From contig JAEZDC010000080.1 in assembly GCA_023429825.1 (NCBI GenBank), forward strand, positions 1-19,332: a stretch of DNA of 19,332 nucleotides. The letters run 5' to 3'. The stretch is from Bacteroidota bacterium (GTDB lineage: Bacteria; Bacteroidota; Bacteroidia; Chitinophagales; Chitinophagaceae). How positions within the stretch are numbered: position 1 is the stretch's first letter; the number at the start of each line of letters is the position of its first letter. A program made the translations under genes and the position numbers. The notes under the pieces were generated by a model, which was given only the letters and a program-made list of their open reading frames with translations, was not told where the DNA came from and did not search any database. Shown piece by piece: positions 12,270 through 19,332 of the stretch.

Positions 12270-14903
12270 TTATTTTACCTTCTGCTTTATCTCCTGCAGT
12301 TTTAATAAGGCTTCTACAGGTGTAAGACGATTGATATCAATATTATTGAGCACTTCCCTGATATCTTCAAACGTTTGCGAATGCACATCGAAAATATTGA
12401 GTTGCATTTTCCCTGTAGTTAATTGTTTTAGTTGCTCAGTGCCATTACTTGCTTTGGGGATACTTCCTTTGTTTCCAGCTTCACTATCTACATGCTTTTC
12501 TTCTAACTGGCTGAGTATCTCATTAGCACGCTGAATCAGATCAGGCGGCATGCCCGCCATTTTTGCCACATGAATTCCGAAACTATGTGTACTTCCACCG
12601 GGTGCAAGCTTTCGAAGGAAGATGATCTTATTACCCACTTCTTTATTAGTAACATGATAATTCTTGACTCGAGCCAATTTGTTTTCCAGTTCATTTAACT
12701 CGTGGTAATGAGTTGCAAACAAAGTCTTAGGTGCAGCAGGAGACGAGTGCAGGTACTCAACAATACTCCAGGCTATTGAAATTCCATCATACGTGGAAGT
12801 TCCTCTGCCGATCTCGTCCAATAAGATCAGGCTTCTTTGCGAAATATTATTAATAATGCTGGCCGTTTCATTCATCTCGACCATGAACGTACTTTCACCA
12901 CCGCTTAAATTATCACTGGCGCCAACTCTTGTAAATATCTTATCCGTTAATGGTACTCTTGCAACATCTGCCGAAACAAAGCTACCCATATGTGCCATGA
13001 GCGTTACCAAAGCCGTTTGCCTTAGGATCGCACTTTTACCACTCATGTTAGGTCCTGTAAGAATGATGACCTGTTGTTCTGAAGGATCAAGCTGAATATC
13101 ATTCGAGATATAAGGTTCTCCTGCAGGTAAATTCCTCTCGATAACCGGGTGGCGGCTTTCTTTTAGCTCAAGTTCAAAACCTTCGTGCAGTTCAGGTTTT
13201 TTGTAGTTGTACTGCAGCGCATTGTTTGCAAAACAGAGTAAACAATCCAATACCGCTAATACGTTTCCATTCACCTGTATTGGTGCTATATAATCCTGCA
13301 ATTCTATCAACAGCTTATCGTACAACTCCAACTCTAATGCGAGTATCTTTTCTTCAGCTCCCGTGATCTGTTCTTCGTATGCTTTTAATTCAGGAGTGAT
13401 ATATCTTTCTGCGTTGGCAAGCGTTTGTTTCCTGATCCAATCAGGCGGAACTTTATTCTTGTGCGAGTTCGTTACTTCAAGGTAATATCCAAATACATTA
13501 TTGAACCCGATCTTTAAACTGCTGATACCTGTTCGTTCAGATTCTTTTTGCTGGATAGTAACGAGGTACTCTTTCCCGCCACTTGATATCTTCCTGAGAT
13601 TATCAAGTTCATTTAAGATGCCTTCTTTAATTACACCGCCTTTGTTCGCAGCAACGGGTGGCGTTTCAGCGATCTCCTTATAGATTTTGTCGGAAATATA
13701 CTGGCAAGGGTTCAATGCATCACCCAATCTTTTTAAATAATCATTGGTTGATGATGCGCACCATTGTTTAATTGCATCCGTTTGTTGTAAACCTTTAGCC
13801 AGGTGCATCACTTCTCTTGGGTTGATCTTCTTCATCGGTATCTTACTCACCAATCGCTCCACATCGCCACAGGTTTTTATATGCTGTGCAAGTTTTGATC
13901 GCAGCTCAACCTCTTTTATCAGGTATTCTACTGCATCCAACCGTTCATTGATCTTCTTTACATCTTTCAACGGCATCACTACCCATCTGCGCAACATTCT
14001 TGCCCCCATTGGACTTACCGTATTATCCAGCACCTTCAGTAAGCAATTCCCTTCACCACTTCCACTATGCAACAATTCAAGATTTCTAATAGTGAACTTA
14101 TCCATCCACAGGTAATCATCTTTCTCAATCCTTTGAACAGATGTAATATGCTGTAAGTTGGGGTGCTCGGTCTCTTTTAAATAATGTAATACACTTCCTG
14201 CTGCAATAATGCCGCAGTGCATATTCTCAATCCCGAAACCTTTAAGGGAATGTGTTTGGAAATGTTTGAGCAGGTTTTCAGTTGCAAAAGCTTCATCAAA
14301 TATCCAGCTCTCTAATGTGTACGTATAGAACTTAACGCCAAACCATTCTTTGAATTGCTTTTGAAATGTTCTTTGATAGATCACTTCGGCAGGCTTCAGT
14401 GTTTGCAGTAATTTATCAATGTATTCAACACTTCCTTCTGCAATAAAAAATTCTCCAGTTGAAATGTCAAGCAATGCGATACCTAAGCAGTCATCTGTAA
14501 AATGTACGCCAGCCAAAAAATTGTTACTGTTATGTTCCAGTAGTTTATCATTCGTTGCAATACCTGGTGTTACCAATTCTGTTACACCCCGCTTTACAAT
14601 TCCTTTTACGGTTTTCGGATCTTCCAACTGATCGCAGATCGCTACACGGTAACCTGCTTTTACTAGCTTATGCAAATACGTATCTAATGCATGATGCGGA
14701 AATCCTGCTAACTCAGAACTTGCAGCAGAACCGTTGTTCCTTTTGGTGAGCGTAATGCCCAGAACCTGTGATGCGATGATGGCATCTTCACCGAATGTTT
14801 CGTAGAAGTCTCCCACACGAAATAACAAAACAGCATCAGGGTATTTTTGCTTGATCGCCCTGTGCTGCTGCATTAATGGAGTTTCGGCAGAAGTTTTAGC
14901 CAT
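12270..14903 (-). CDS. mutS: DNA mismatch repair protein MutS
   Basis: MutS recognises mismatches and small loops and recruits MutL. The 877-residue length is normal for MutS1. Domain order is visible: mismatch-binding domain with the Phe-x-Glu wedge (Phe33-Tyr34-Glu35 in GDFYETFGED), connector, core and clamp region, then the ATPase. The Walker A motif GPNMSGKS is at 617-624, SGGESTFMVEM at 667-677, the Walker B LLDEIGRGTSTYDG from 694, and ATHYHEL after it. The tail ends with a helix (LTPVEALLKLQEI) typical of the family. ATG 14903 is preceded at five bases by TATATTTG. No mutL is nearby. It converges with the methyltransferase gene with a 2-base gap. Confidence 0.97.
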   Translation of the reverse strand: MAKTSAETPLMQQHRAIKQKYPDAVLLFRVGDFYETFGEDAIIASQVLGITLTKRNNGSAASSELAGFPHHALDTYLHKLVKAGYRVAICDQLEDPKTVKGIVKRGVTELVTPGIATNDKLLEHNSNNFLAGVHFTDDCLGIALLDISTGEFFIAEGSVEYIDKLLQTLKPAEVIYQRTFQKQFKEWFGVKFYTYTLESWIFDEAFATENLLKHFQTHSLKGFGIENMHCGIIAAGSVLHYLKETEHPNLQHITSVQRIEKDDYLWMDKFTIRNLELLHSGSGEGNCLLKVLDNTVSPMGARMLRRWVVMPLKDVKKINERLDAVEYLIKEVELRSKLAQHIKTCGDVERLVSKIPMKKINPREVMHLAKGLQQTDAIKQWCASSTNDYLKRLGDALNPCQYISDKIYKEIAETPPVAANKGGVIKEGILNELDNLRKISSGGKEYLVTIQQKESERTGISSLKIGFNNVFGYYLEVTNSHKNKVPPDWIRKQTLANAERYITPELKAYEEQITGAEEKILALELELYDKLLIELQDYIAPIQVNGNVLAVLDCLLCFANNALQYNYKKPELHEGFELELKESRHPVIERNLPAGEPYISNDIQLDPSEQQVIILTGPNMSGKSAILRQTALVTLMAHMGSFVSADVARVPLTDKIFTRVGASDNLSGGESTFMVEMNETASIINNISQRSLILLDEIGRGTSTYDGISIAWSIVEYLHSSPAAPKTLFATHYHELNELENKLARVKNYHVTNKEVGNKIIFLRKLAPGGSTHSFGIHVAKMAGMPPDLIQRANEILSQLEEKHVDSEAGNKGSIPKASNGTEQLKQLTTGKMQLNIFDVHSQTFEDIREVLNNIDINRLTPVEALLKLQEIKQKVK

Positions 14904-14908
14904 GGCGG

Positions 14909-14916
14909 CAAATATA
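14909..14916 (-). promoter_or_regulatory. -7 promoter box directly before mutS
   Basis: TATATTTG on the minus strand, followed by CCGCC and then the mutS ATG. The box plus CCGCC is the same as in front of secDF except for one N base. With the start codon only 5 bases away, the message would be leaderless or nearly so. I see no clear TTG at the -33 distance. Confidence 0.55.
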
Positions 14917-15162
14917 ACCAGGGCTGAATGGCTTTAAAATGAACTGAAGTACTTGGGGAAAATTGGTGAAGATCGTTCTGCTACTGCACCCCCGATCCGT
15001 GTCAACCACATAAAATTTCCTTTCAATCCTGTATCAAAACCGAACATCAAGTATCCGCTAACGAACACTTTCGTAAGATTTAATTTTCCATTACACTGAT
15101 AATGAAGCGGCTGATTCATGGCATTCTTATTAGTGTCTATAACATAAACTAACCAACTCGCT

Positions 15163-17580
15163 ATGAAACCTTACGCTAAGACGCTTGTGTTTTTATTTAT
15201 TACGATCTTTTCATCTATAACTCTGTTTGCACAGATCAGTGGTAAACTGACAGATGAAAAAGGTGAAGCTCTTCGCTTTGCCAATGTTGCATTGATCAAC
15301 AACTCAAATAATAAATTAGTTGCATCTGCTATAACTGATTCTACGGGGAAGTTCTCGTTAAAGTCGCCGGAACAGGGAACTTACTTTTTAAAATTCACTG
15401 CTATTGGTTTTGCAGAATTTAAAACTGAGGTATTTGAATCTTCTTCTAATTTCTCAAAGCAGTTTGGTTCGATCTCATTGAAAGCTGAAGCAAAGAAATT
15501 GGATAATGTAACGGTAACGAGTTTGCGCCCTACCATTACACAGGAGCCTGATAAATTAGTTGTTACAATAGAGAACACAGCGATGGCGCAGGGAAATACT
15601 GCATTTGCAGTGTTGGCAAAATCTCCCGGAGTATTTATTGATGCAGAAGGCAATATTCAGCTTAATGGCCGTAGTGGTGTAACTGTTATGTTGAATGGTA
15701 AGCTAACTTACCTGTCTGCAAGAGACCTGAGAGCACTGTTAGAGGGAATGCCTGCAGAGAATATCAAGAATATAGAGATCATCACCAATCCCTCCGCTAA
15801 ATATGATGCAGAAGGCACATCGGGTATTTTAAATATCAACCTGAAGAAGAATACGCAAAGAGGAATGAACGGAAGTGTTTACGCCACCGGTAATTATAAT
15901 TTCTATAAGCAATTTGGTTATAGCTATGGTGGTAATGTGAATTTCAAAGGTGGTAGCTGGAGTTCTTTCCTAAACCTGGATGGTGCAAGAAGAGTAGGCG
16001 GAAGAAATGCAACGTTCACAAGAATTTTCTATGGTCCTTCATCTACGATACACTTCGACCAGACTGCAATAGGTAATTATAAAAACGATCAGCCACTTTC
16101 TGTAAGATTTGGAACTGATTATGACATCAATTCTAAACACAGCATTGGTGTGATGGCTTATTACAATGACAGCAAAGGCGAAGATGATTTCCTTACTGAC
16201 ACTTACATTGGTAACGCACCAAAAAGTTACCAGCAGTTCATTGATGCAGATAATCTTAATAGCGGAAGATTTAAAAATTTCACCTCTAACCTTCACTATG
16301 TAGGTAAGCTGGATACTTTGGGTATGCAGTTGTCTGCTGATATCGATTATGTAAACATTCGCAACACCAGGGAAAGTAATTTGTTTAATTACTTCACCGA
16401 TCTGAACACCAATGCTAAGACCACAGATGTCCTTTACACTTATGTTCCTGCAGGATATGATATATGGTCTGGTAAGATCGATTTCGTTAAGCCGCTCAAC
16501 AAATCGCACAAACTGGAAATGGGTGCTAAATTCAGCGATGTAGTTTCCGACAATGATTCTCGTTTCTATTTTAATAATGGGTCACTTGTTCCGGATATGA
16601 ACCGCACCAATTATTTCAATTACAGGGAAAATATTTATGCCGGTTATTTGAATTGGAATGGTAAGCTGAGCAAGAAGTTATCAGCGCAGGCGGGTCTTCG
16701 TGCAGAGCAAACAGAAGGCGTAGGCACTTCTTATACTACAGGGCAAGTGAATAAAAGAGATTACCTTGATCTGTTCCCAAGTGTATTCCTGCAACATAAA
16801 GTGAGTGAGAATTACGGTGTGAATTATAGCTATAGCAGGAGGATCACACGCCCGAACTATGGTAATCTGAACCCGTTCAGAGCTTACCGCGACCCTTACA
16901 CCTGGTATGAAGGCAACACAGGATTGAAGCCACAGTACTCACACATTGTAAGTGTAGCGCAATCGATCAAAAAGATATATATCCTTACTACTACTTACCA
17001 GTTAAATAAAGATGTAATGGCTGAAATTCCTATTCTCGATGTAAATACCGGAACAACAGTATACACAACGGGTAATGTGGATGATGCCTATAGTGTGAGC
17101 ATGTCTTTATTAGCTCCTGTTCGTATCATGAAAAAATGGGAGAGCCAGAATACAGTATTGCTCAATTACAGCGAATTCAACATGAGCAGTAATCTTGGTA
17201 AGGTAGAGAATAAGCAGTTGTTCTTTATGGTGCAAAGTAACCAGACCATCCTGTTACCTAAAGACTTCAGGGTAGAATTGAATTTGCTCTATCGTGGCCC
17301 TGCAGCTTCCGGTCTGTATCACATGGCTGCAATGAATAGAGTAGATATGGCCGTTAGAAAAAGTTTCCTGAAGAAGAAGTTTGATGTAACGGTGAATGTG
17401 AACGATATTTTCAAAGGCTTCCGTTATTACTGGACAACTAATATCAATGGTAATAAGAATGATTTCGATCAATACTTCCGTTGGAGAAGCGTAGGACTTT
17501 CTTTGCGATATAACTTCAGCAAAGGTCAAAAAGTAAATATCAAACAGAGAACTGCGATAGAAGAAGCGGGAAGAATTTAA
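15163..17580 (+). CDS. TonB-dependent-receptor-like outer membrane beta-barrel protein
   Basis: The product is an 805-residue outer-membrane protein of the Bacteroidota OMP_b-brl_3 type, related to TonB-dependent receptors. A signal peptide spans 1-23 (cut after ...LFA or LFAQ). A carboxypeptidase-regulatory-like beta-sandwich (about 25-112, ISGKLTDEKGEALRFANVAL) leads into a plug-like domain (about 115-232, with VTVMLNGK, MPAENIKNIEIITNPSAKYD, GTSGILNINLKK). The beta-barrel then runs to about 780, with alternating aromatic strands such as YSYSRRITRPNYGNLNPF. The charged end (RTAIEEAGRI) is common in this family, which lacks the C-terminal Phe of porins. There is no adjacent SusD-like gene, so a polysaccharide-uptake (SusCD) role is not supported; ligand unknown. 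Single-gene unit ending at a hairpin. Confidence 0.9.
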   Translation: MKPYAKTLVFLFITIFSSITLFAQISGKLTDEKGEALRFANVALINNSNNKLVASAITDSTGKFSLKSPEQGTYFLKFTAIGFAEFKTEVFESSSNFSKQFGSISLKAEAKKLDNVTVTSLRPTITQEPDKLVVTIENTAMAQGNTAFAVLAKSPGVFIDAEGNIQLNGRSGVTVMLNGKLTYLSARDLRALLEGMPAENIKNIEIITNPSAKYDAEGTSGILNINLKKNTQRGMNGSVYATGNYNFYKQFGYSYGGNVNFKGGSWSSFLNLDGARRVGGRNATFTRIFYGPSSTIHFDQTAIGNYKNDQPLSVRFGTDYDINSKHSIGVMAYYNDSKGEDDFLTDTYIGNAPKSYQQFIDADNLNSGRFKNFTSNLHYVGKLDTLGMQLSADIDYVNIRNTRESNLFNYFTDLNTNAKTTDVLYTYVPAGYDIWSGKIDFVKPLNKSHKLEMGAKFSDVVSDNDSRFYFNNGSLVPDMNRTNYFNYRENIYAGYLNWNGKLSKKLSAQAGLRAEQTEGVGTSYTTGQVNKRDYLDLFPSVFLQHKVSENYGVNYSYSRRITRPNYGNLNPFRAYRDPYTWYEGNTGLKPQYSHIVSVAQSIKKIYILTTTYQLNKDVMAEIPILDVNTGTTVYTTGNVDDAYSVSMSLLAPVRIMKKWESQNTVLLNYSEFNMSSNLGKVENKQLFFMVQSNQTILLPKDFRVELNLLYRGPAASGLYHMAAMNRVDMAVRKSFLKKKFDVTVNVNDIFKGFRYYWTTNINGNKNDFDQYFRWRSVGLSLRYNFSKGQKVNIKQRTAIEEAGRI

Positions 17581-17595
17581 ATTACTGATTCCAAT

Positions 17596-17623
17596 AAAGA
17601 TCCCGGTGTTTGCCGGGATCTTT
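17596..17623. terminator. Bidirectional intrinsic terminator between the receptor and MBOAT genes
   Basis: A perfect 11-base stem AAAGATCCCGG / CCGGGATCTTT with a 6-base loop (TGTTTG), GC-rich at its core, is followed by T-rich sequence. It serves the two converging genes from either side. Confidence 0.88.
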
Positions 17624-17647
17624 TACTTTCTGAGAGTTTAAGCTATT

Positions 17648-19144
17648 TTAAAACTGGAAGTAGATAAACGAGCTACTGCTTTCCTGGCTCAGCATTATCA
17701 ATGTCAGCATCCCTGCCCAGATCGTTCCTACCAACCACCACGGCATCTTAGCTGCCACTTCTGTTACTCTGCTGTTTCGCATTATCCAGTGAAGTGCAAA
17801 TGTGAACGTGATGATAATAGAAACTTTCCAGATACTGAGGCCCGATAGTATCTGAGCCCCTCCATCTACATTTGTGAACATGGAAGTAAGTAATCTCCAT
17901 GCTGTACTGAAATCCTGCGCTCTGAAAAATACCCAGGTAACGTTTATAAAAAAGAAGGTTAGTAAGGCCACTAAAAAACGGTTGAATGTTTTGCTTCGCA
18001 TAAAAGCCGGGGCGAATGAGGCAACGGTTACAGGAACAGGAGCTGGCTCTTCCATTAGCTCCTCCGAGATCCCGGGTTTTTGTGCGGGCCTGGCTGTAAT
18101 GAGTTTCTCAATGCATAGATACATTCCATGTAGTGCGCCCCAAACAACGAATGTCCATGATGCTCCATGCCATAACCCACCCAGAAGCATCGTCAGCATC
18201 AGGTTGATGTACGTCCTGATCTCGCCCCTCCTGTTCCCACCCAAAGGAATGTACAGGTAATCTCTCAGCCATGCAGATAATGTAATATGCCATCGTTTCC
18301 AGAAATCTGAGAAGCCGATAGCAGCGTAAGGATACCTGAAATTTTCCGGCAATACAAAGCCTAAACAGGATGCTACGCCAATGGCACAAGTAGAGTATCC
18401 TGCAAAATCAAAAAATATCTGCCCGCTGAAGGCTAATACACCCATCCACGCATCGAGTGTATTAAGGGGTTGTGGATTACTGAAAACAAAGTCTGCCGTA
18501 GAAGATAACATACCGTCTGCCAATACTACTTTCATAAACAAGCCAAGCGTTACTAATAACAATCCCTGCGAAACTTGTGTGCGATTACCTGTTCTCGGTG
18601 TTTCAAACTGTGGTACAAGTTGAGGTGGACGAACAATTGGGCCTGCAACCAGGTGCGGGAAAAATGTAACGAATAAAGAAAAATCCAACAGTGATCTTAC
18701 CGGTTCACTTTTCCGTTTATACATGTCTATCGTATAACAAAGCGTGGTGAATGTATAGAACGATATGCCTGCTGGTAGAATGATGTTTGGTTTTGCAGGG
18801 TGAAATTCTAATCCTGCCATATTACATAATGCAACAAAATTTTCAAGTAAAAACCCACCGTACTTAAAGAAACATAACATTCCAAGGTTGCCTATAAGGC
18901 TAAGCACTAATAGAAATTTCCGTTTGGTTAAGTTTTCCTGGCGATATAAGGCTCTTCCTACAAAAAAATCTACCACGGTAGATAGCCATAGTAATAGAAT
19001 AAAAGGAGGGTTCCATGCCGCATAGAACAAATAGCTGGCTATAAGAAGATTTATTTTTTTAGTCTTCCATGTAAATGGTGCAAGATTGTGCAGCACCAGC
19101 ATGATGATAAAGAAAACAATAAATGTATATGAGTTGAATAGCAT
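17648..19144 (-). CDS. MBOAT-family O-acyltransferase (AlgI/PatA-like)
   Basis: A polytopic inner-membrane acyltransferase of 498 residues, likely passing acyl (acetyl) groups across the membrane to an extracellular glycan, as AlgI does for alginate. The family core is clear: PAGISFYTFTTLCYTIDMYK (124-143), PHLVAGPIVRP, SGQIFFDFAGYS, the block FWKRWHITLSAWLRDYLYIP (281-300) with His286, GGNR after it, and the catalytic His326 in LWHGASWTFVVWG. About ten or more hydrophobic helices are present. Residues 357-376 form a Pro/Glu/Val-rich cytoplasmic or periplasmic loop that is longer than usual. The target polymer cannot be read from sequence; no alginate genes are seen. It begins 18 bases after the stop of a cut-off gene, so both are probably one operon, as with many MBOAT/SGNH pairs. 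Confidence 0.92.
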   Translation of the reverse strand: MLFNSYTFIVFFIIMLVLHNLAPFTWKTKKINLLIASYLFYAAWNPPFILLLWLSTVVDFFVGRALYRQENLTKRKFLLVLSLIGNLGMLCFFKYGGFLLENFVALCNMAGLEFHPAKPNIILPAGISFYTFTTLCYTIDMYKRKSEPVRSLLDFSLFVTFFPHLVAGPIVRPPQLVPQFETPRTGNRTQVSQGLLLVTLGLFMKVVLADGMLSSTADFVFSNPQPLNTLDAWMGVLAFSGQIFFDFAGYSTCAIGVASCLGFVLPENFRYPYAAIGFSDFWKRWHITLSAWLRDYLYIPLGGNRRGEIRTYINLMLTMLLGGLWHGASWTFVVWGALHGMYLCIEKLITARPAQKPGISEELMEEPAPVPVTVASFAPAFMRSKTFNRFLVALLTFFFINVTWVFFRAQDFSTAWRLLTSMFTNVDGGAQILSGLSIWKVSIIITFTFALHWIMRNSRVTEVAAKMPWWLVGTIWAGMLTLIMLSQESSSSFIYFQF

Positions 19145-19162
19145 ATCAGTAAGGTTTGATGA

Positions 19163-19332
19163 TCAAAGAGTGGATTGTTTAGCGAGTTTCCATCCATTCT
19201 GTTGCAGCGAGTGTATAAGCGATTTTGTATATGTCACTGCATCATAGGGTGAGAGGTGTGAGAATTCAGGACACTGCATGTTCGCGGTTGCCGGGTCGTC
19301 TTTGAAATGAATTCCTTTACATTGAGTAACTG
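19163..19332 (-). CDS. C-terminal end of a protein upstream of the MBOAT gene (possibly SGNH-type)
   Basis: On the minus strand an open frame enters from the right edge (first full codon at 19330) and runs 55 codons to TGA at 19165-19163. It ends GWKLAKQSTL. The start lies beyond the window. The phrase CPEFSHLSPYDA followed by a helix (VTYTKSLIHSLQQNGW) resembles the end of SGNH/GDSL hydrolases, where an acidic residue and a His three positions later complete the catalytic triad (here Glu and His, not the usual Asp-x-x-His). Together with the 18-base spacing to the MBOAT gene this suggests an O-acetylation partner. The identity is an inference and the acidic residue is atypical. Confidence 0.5.
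   Translation of the reverse strand, partial: VTQCKGIHFKDDPATANMQCPEFSHLSPYDAVTYTKSLIHSLQQNGWKLAKQSTL

Noticed and set aside
14934..15119. 61-codon minus-strand ORF in the 259-base gap between mutS and the receptor gene
   Set aside because: It has no recognised motif and no -7 box in front, and its end runs almost into the mutS promoter. The plus strand over the same bases is also open for about 48 codons. I see no other feature in this gap apart from the mutS -7 box.
16039..16509. 156-codon minus-strand ORF over the receptor gene
   Set aside because: It is antisense to the well-conserved beta-barrel coding sequence, with no motif or promoter.
15163..17580. SusC-type polysaccharide utilisation locus
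   Set aside because: No SusD lipoprotein, glycosidase or hybrid regulator is adjacent, and the barrel is of the OMP_b-brl_3 type, so a glycan-uptake locus is not supported.

Overview
The window looks like a chromosomal housekeeping segment from a member of the Bacteroidota, most likely the Chitinophagaceae. I infer this from three things. The gene families are typical of the phylum: a fused SecDF, a large outer-membrane beta-barrel receptor with an N-terminal carboxypeptidase-like domain, an HU/SPOR-type protein, and a stand-alone methylmalonyl-CoA mutase catalytic chain. Several starts carry the Bacteroidota -7 promoter box TAnnTTTG, including two copies of TAtnTTTGCCGCC. The repeats resemble those scattered through these genomes. 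I see no tRNA, rRNA, CRISPR array, prophage or insertion sequence.

Layout, left to right. Positions 1-2437 (+) hold the 3' part of purL (purine synthesis) and hldD (ADP-heptose epimerase for LPS core), joined by a TAATG overlap. The methylmalonyl-CoA mutase large chain (2438-4009, -) faces hldD, with the two stop codons abutting. Upstream of the mutase is the decayed remnant of a four-helix-bundle (S23/IVS-like) gene (4020-4196), then a one-TM hypothetical gene (4213-4716, -). That gene diverges from an IscA/ErpA-type Fe-S protein (4851-5195, +). A strong hairpin separates this from secDF (5308-8364, -), which is preceded by an FKBP lipoprotein and a two-TM small protein (8474-9299, -).

A tightly packed + strand run follows (9390-12267): HU-like/SPOR protein, YhhN-family membrane protein, an unrecognised Tudor/KOW-like protein, and a SAM methyltransferase. 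It converges on mutS (12270-14903, -) with a 2-base gap. Next comes a TonB-receptor-like outer-membrane protein (15163-17580, +), a bidirectional terminator, and an MBOAT O-acyltransferase (17648-19144, -) that sits 18 bases behind the end of a cut-off gene, possibly its SGNH-type partner.

I found no multi-gene defence or mobile system. The most unusual content is small-scale. Two different repeat types lie in frame inside neighbouring essential-type genes (a hairpin repeat in purL, heptamers in hldD). The same ATGGACT heptamer forms the first 28 bases of the mutase ORF. An IVS-like pseudogene sits next to it. A 10-base inverted repeat covers the -33 elements of both promoters in the 4717-4850 divergent region. 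Several promoters sit so close to the start codon that the mRNAs are probably leaderless.
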